The translations under genes and the position numbers were made by a program. Shown here one piece after another: positions 60,154 through 64,000 of a stretch of 64,000 bases of DNA. The stretch comes from Boswellia sacra. Taxonomy: Eukaryota; Streptophyta; Magnoliopsida; Sapindales; Burseraceae. The stretch is taken from positions 62,001-126,000 of the forward strand of contig SNVD02009837.1 in the NCBI GenBank assembly GCA_013180625.2, in the 5' to 3' direction. Each line of letters opens with the position of its first letter. The first letter of the stretch is position 1. Below the pieces are notes generated by a model. It ran no database searches, had not been told where the DNA came from, and saw only the letters and a program-made list of their open reading frames with translations.

Positions 60154-63100
60154 ATGGGCGAACCTTCAGGGGAGGGGGGTTCCTTTGAAAGGTTCAGAAT
60201 TTCAGAAGTGCAGAAGCCTTATGAAGCAGCCATACAAGAAGATTGGAAAGACATGGAGAAATTCTACAAAGAAAATGCTGACAAGTTATTCTACCCTACA
60301 ACGGTTGCCCGAGACACTGCATTACATATGGCTGTATACAGCGGAACCAGGGAGCCACTTCAACAATTACTTCATGATCTACCTGATAATGAAGTTGGTT
60401 CCATCGGAGATATGGCCTCACTGCCCAACGCATACGGAAACACAATTCTCCACGAGGCAGCCGCCATTGGGAACTTTGGAGCTGTAAAGCTCTTGGTGGA
60501 TCTCGGCCGTGCAAATTATAAGCTGATTGAGCCACTCCTGGAGAAGAAGAATAACAATCAGGAAACTCCGCTGCTCAAAGCTGCTGCATTTGGTAGGACA
60601 AAATCAGCAATCTTTTTAGCTACTCAAAGAGGACAAATTGGTAGTAAAAGAATGCTCAAAGATGTTCATCGCCACAGAATAGATAACTCCTCCATTCTGC
60701 ATGTTGCCATCCAAGGGGAGCACTTTGGTCTCTCATTTCTCTCTAATATTTAATCTTTTTTCTTTCAAAAAAATTAATAAACATCTGCAGCATTCTGATA
60801 GAAAATAATTTCCTCACAGGAACAGCTTTGGCATTACTGAAACTGGATAGGTCATTGGAACAACTAAAAGACAAAAATTGGATGAACAGTCTTCAGCTGC
60901 TAGCTACTAGACCTTCTTCTTTCAGGAGTGGCAGCAGAATGGGCATATGGAAGCGGTTCCTCTACTTATGTATGTGTACACAGCCTTTTGACTCCCTTTC
61001 ACAATACAGACTTTCAAGTGGGATAACTTCCTACTTTTAGGACACGAAATTTTACCTTTAAAAATGGATTAATTGCAAAGTTCTGTGTATATTATTTTGA
61101 ACTTCGAATTACAGATAGATACAATTTTCTAAATTGAAATTTTAGCAATTACTCTTCTTCACTGTCCGGTTTCAATTTCTCTTAAAATTTTAGTACTTAA
61201 TTATTTATTCAAATTCAACGCTGTTTGAACTTGTCCCGCTCAAACAACATTTAAGGTTGTGTCACTACGAATAATGTAAATCAACCTTAAAGGAGATTAA
61301 TCTATATATTGAATCTCCCTCACACTAACCTTGAAGAAGATTTAGAAAGTAATATTCACTTGATTTGTGTTGTGTATGACAAATAATAGAGTGAGATAAT
61401 GCGAATTTAGAATAGCAATACTAACAAAAACAAGTATTTATTAATTAACTTATACATTATAATAATGAATGAAATTTACAGGCATGCCAGTTGAGGATGA
61501 TTACAATGATGCCTTTTATTTGCTTGACGATGACGACAACGATGACAATGTAGAAATTGACGATGACTATCGACTGTATTCCAGATGTTTGGGAAGCCAA
61601 ATTAACGAGAATAGATTACGCTGGTATAAAACTAAAGGTAATACTGGATACTTGCGGCCTTTATTTGTTCTGAACTGAATGGAATCCTAATTAATTCTCA
61701 AATTTGATTGTGCACTTTTTTTTGCCAGTTGCAATCCGGAAATTTGCCTTTAACGGTATTTCTCAAACTGTCTTAATTGCTTTCTCTTTAATGCATGCAT
61801 ATATAAACACGCTCTTTGATAATATTTATGAACATGATTAGCATGGCCAACGCTGAGAAAAATTTGGAAAGAAAAGAAAAAGCATACATTTGCTTTGAAA
61901 CTTGCCAAGGTCCTGATTGAAAACGATACTTCCGGAACGCAAACAGAACAATCATTATACAATGAAGGACGTCAAAATCAGCAAACTGCAGGACGCACAA
62001 AAGGAAAAGAATCTGAGCAAAAAACGGAGACAAATGTAGACCCACCTAAAGATTCTGAGCCAAAACAGAAGGGAACAGAAAACAACGCGGCCTCTAAAGA
62101 TTCTAAGCCAGAAGTGGAAATTCCACTGCTACTAGCAACTAAGTCCGGAATAAAAGAGATTGTTGACGAAATACTAAATGTTCACCCGCAAGCAATTGAG
62201 CATACTAGTCATCTGAACCAGAACATTTTGCATATAGCCATTATGCATCGTCAGAAGGAGATTTTCAAACGTGTCAAAAAGATAAAAATGCCAATGACCA
62301 GGTTAGTCCAAGTGATTGATAAGGATGGCTACACTATTTTACACCATGCTGCAGACAACAAGCATGTTAAAGGAGAAGATTGTTGCCCTGGAGCTGCGTA
62401 CCAACTTCAAGAGGAGTTGAAGTGGTTCAGAGTGAGTTTTTATTAACTTTTTTTTGCAGAATATTTTGATTGATATGATATTCAGTTTCTCACATGCATA
62501 TACATAATTTATCTAAAACATTTGGTTGGGAGGCCACATTGAATAATTATATAATATATATCATGGAAATAATTTAATAAAAAAGATGAATTATATATAG
62601 TATTTTTAGAATTATCTTTGACCAGAATTCTCCTGTTCTTATTCAGTGGGATATTATTTTATGTCTGTATATGTGCAGCGTGTGGAAAAGATAACGCCTA
62701 GTCATTACGCCATGTATAAGTGCGAGATTAAAGAGAACAAAAAGAGCAAGGATAAAGAGGATGGAAAGAGCAACGATAAAGAGGACAGAAAGGTAGAGAA
62801 TATTATGACTCCCAAAGAGCTCTTTGATTGGAAGCACAGAGATCAACTTAAGGACGCACAAAGCTGGATAAAAGATACTTCTCAGTAATGCTCAGCTGTC
62901 GCTGTTCTCGTGGCCACTGTCGTCTTTGCAGCTGCCTACACCGTGCCAGGGGGTAACCAGCAAAATGGTTTTCCAGTTTTCCTCAACTCCCCTTTCTTCA
63001 TGGTTTTCACTGTCATGGATATTGTCTCCTTAGCCAGTTCCTTGACCTCCGTTGTCATGTTCTTGTCCATCCTCACTTCACCTTTTCAGTTCCATGATTT

Positions 63101-63377
63101 CCTTGACTCTCTCCCTCGAAAACTGACTTTTGGCTTCACCTTGCTCTTCTTCTCGGTTGCAACTACTATGCTTGCTTTCACTGCAACAATTTTACTCATC
63201 ATTCGCTTGCAACCCCAACGCTGGACCTCTACTCTAGTTTACACGGCTGCTTTCCTTCCTGTCAGCATATTGGCACTCACGCAGTTCCCTATGTTCGTTG
63301 CATTTACTGAAACATTGATGAAAATGTTAAAGGTGATAAAAGAAGGTTGTTCCTTTTCATCTAGTTTTAAAAAATAA
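60154..63377 (+). pseudogene. ankyrin repeat - PGG domain membrane protein, interrupted by one stop
   Basis: Six exons: 60154-60727, 60820-60969, 61482-61637, 61729-61755, 61842-62431 and 62679-63377, all with GT-AG borders and consistent phases. The start MGEPSGEGG is the first ATG in frame. Exon 1 carries ankyrin repeats (DTALHMAVYSGTREPLQQLL, GNTILHEAAAIGNFGAVKLL, ETPLLKAAAFGRTKSAIFLA). Exon 5 adds PTLRKIWKEKKKHTFALKLA, a charged spacer and further repeats (NQNILHIAIMHRQKEIFKRV, DGYTILHHAAD). The last exon encodes the PGG domain (FAAAYTVPGGNQQNGFPVF) with four membrane segments. TAA at 62886-62888 falls directly before the PGG domain; both sides are otherwise in frame. As read, the protein ends soluble; total coding length would be about 731 residues. 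Relatives include Arabidopsis ITN1/ACD6-type proteins. Confidence 0.85.
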
Positions 63378-63661
63378 AAAGAATAAGAAAGATTGAGTGC
63401 CCCTTTGGAGAGATTGCTATGTCGCTTATAGGTTTCATATATCTACCTTTTTTATTTTCTTTCGAGTTTTTTGTGCCGTAAGTCAATAATTTTCATGAAT
63501 TAAGTATTATAAAATTATGTTATGATGATATTTTATTGGATCATAATCCTCTCTTCTAATCTAATTTTCTTGACTGCTCTTATATTACGTTTGTTTGCAT
63601 CGTCAGTATAGAACGTAGTAATGCTTATTCATTTATTTTATTTTATTATTATTACTACTAC
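63378..63661. terminator. 3' UTR of the ankyrin-PGG gene and spacer
   Basis: AT-rich sequence behind the stop codon. AATAAAAAGAATAAG just after the stop could contain a polyadenylation signal. Nothing else is recognised. Confidence 0.3.
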
Positions 63662-64000
63662 CACTAAGGGAAAATTGACATTTTGCGACGAATAAAAAGT
63701 TAAATTTTTGTTACAAAAACCTTTTGCTACGAAAATGAACTCGTGGCATAATAGTGGCAAAAGCAAGTCCCAAAAAGTTTTTTTTTTTTTTTTTGCCACA
63801 AATATTTCATAGCTAACAATCATGAATAGGGACCATATTTGATATAGATTAGGGCTTTTGCAACAAACAATTCATCACTAAATACAATCTTTTGTGGCGA
63901 AAAATTAATCATAAATACAACCTTTTGTAACAAGTAATTCATATTTTGCAAGGAAGAAATTTGTGGCAAAATATTTTAAACAATTTGTATTCTTTGACAA
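63662..64000. mobile_element. possible CACTA-type element running off the right edge
   Basis: CACTAAGGGAAAATTGACAT at 63662 opens a stretch with repeated TTTTGCGACGAA, TTTTGCTACGAAA, TTTTGTGGCGAAA and TTTTGTAACAAG motifs every 40-100 bp, in both orientations. Such subterminal repetition behind a CACTA start suggests an En/Spm relative. The other end is outside the window. Confidence 0.45.

Overview
The window is nuclear DNA from a flowering plant, most likely a eudicot. It is AT-rich, its genes have GT-AG introns (one GC-AG), and the gene types (DYW-class pentatricopeptide protein, ankyrin-PGG membrane protein, PUB-domain protein) and transposon classes (Copia, Gypsy chromovirus, Tat/Ogre-like Gypsy, MULE, hAT, CACTA) are typical of plants. 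I make no species call.

Host genes are few and all lie on the + strand: the last three exons of a PUB (PNGase/UBA-UBX) domain gene (2361-3957), a complete two-exon DYW PPR gene (28738-30836), a possible 55-residue spliced small ORF behind it (31452-32056), and a six-exon ankyrin-PGG gene broken by one stop (60154-63377). From memory, the first two resemble the Arabidopsis neighbours At1g04850 and At1g04840. If so, roughly 24 kb of transposons has been packed between two conserved neighbours.

The rest is a layered transposon deposit. A Copia element enters from the left edge and ends 52 bp before an exon of the PUB gene. MULE A (about 4.7-22.5 kb) carries the decayed 3' end of a transposase and an antisense Ulp1-protease/DUF1985 gene. 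It was hit by a hAT element that itself holds a 1.5-kb TIR element with a perfect 9-bp target duplication, and by a complete 9.8-kb Gypsy element with target duplication GCTCT. From 23.2 to 28.6 kb another inverted-repeat element encloses MULE B, an internally deleted relative. From 36.4 to 45.8 kb lies a gag-only Tat/Ogre-like Gypsy on the minus strand with a CACTA and a hAT element inside it. A solo Gypsy LTR (45.9-48.2 kb) follows, then the most complete MULE, C (48.8-57.2 kb), with 112-bp terminal inverted repeats and a 9-bp target duplication. Another CACTA-like element starts at the right edge.

The most unusual signal is a family of long arrays built on a TCGA core (GTGTCGAG / CTCGACAC, and GTTCGAC in MULE A). 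They occupy the subterminal regions of all three MULEs and also sit inside the unrelated solo LTR. MULEs A and C keep the gene order transposase then antisense Ulp1/DUF1985; in C the protease still shows its His-Asp-Cys residues although the transposase is broken.
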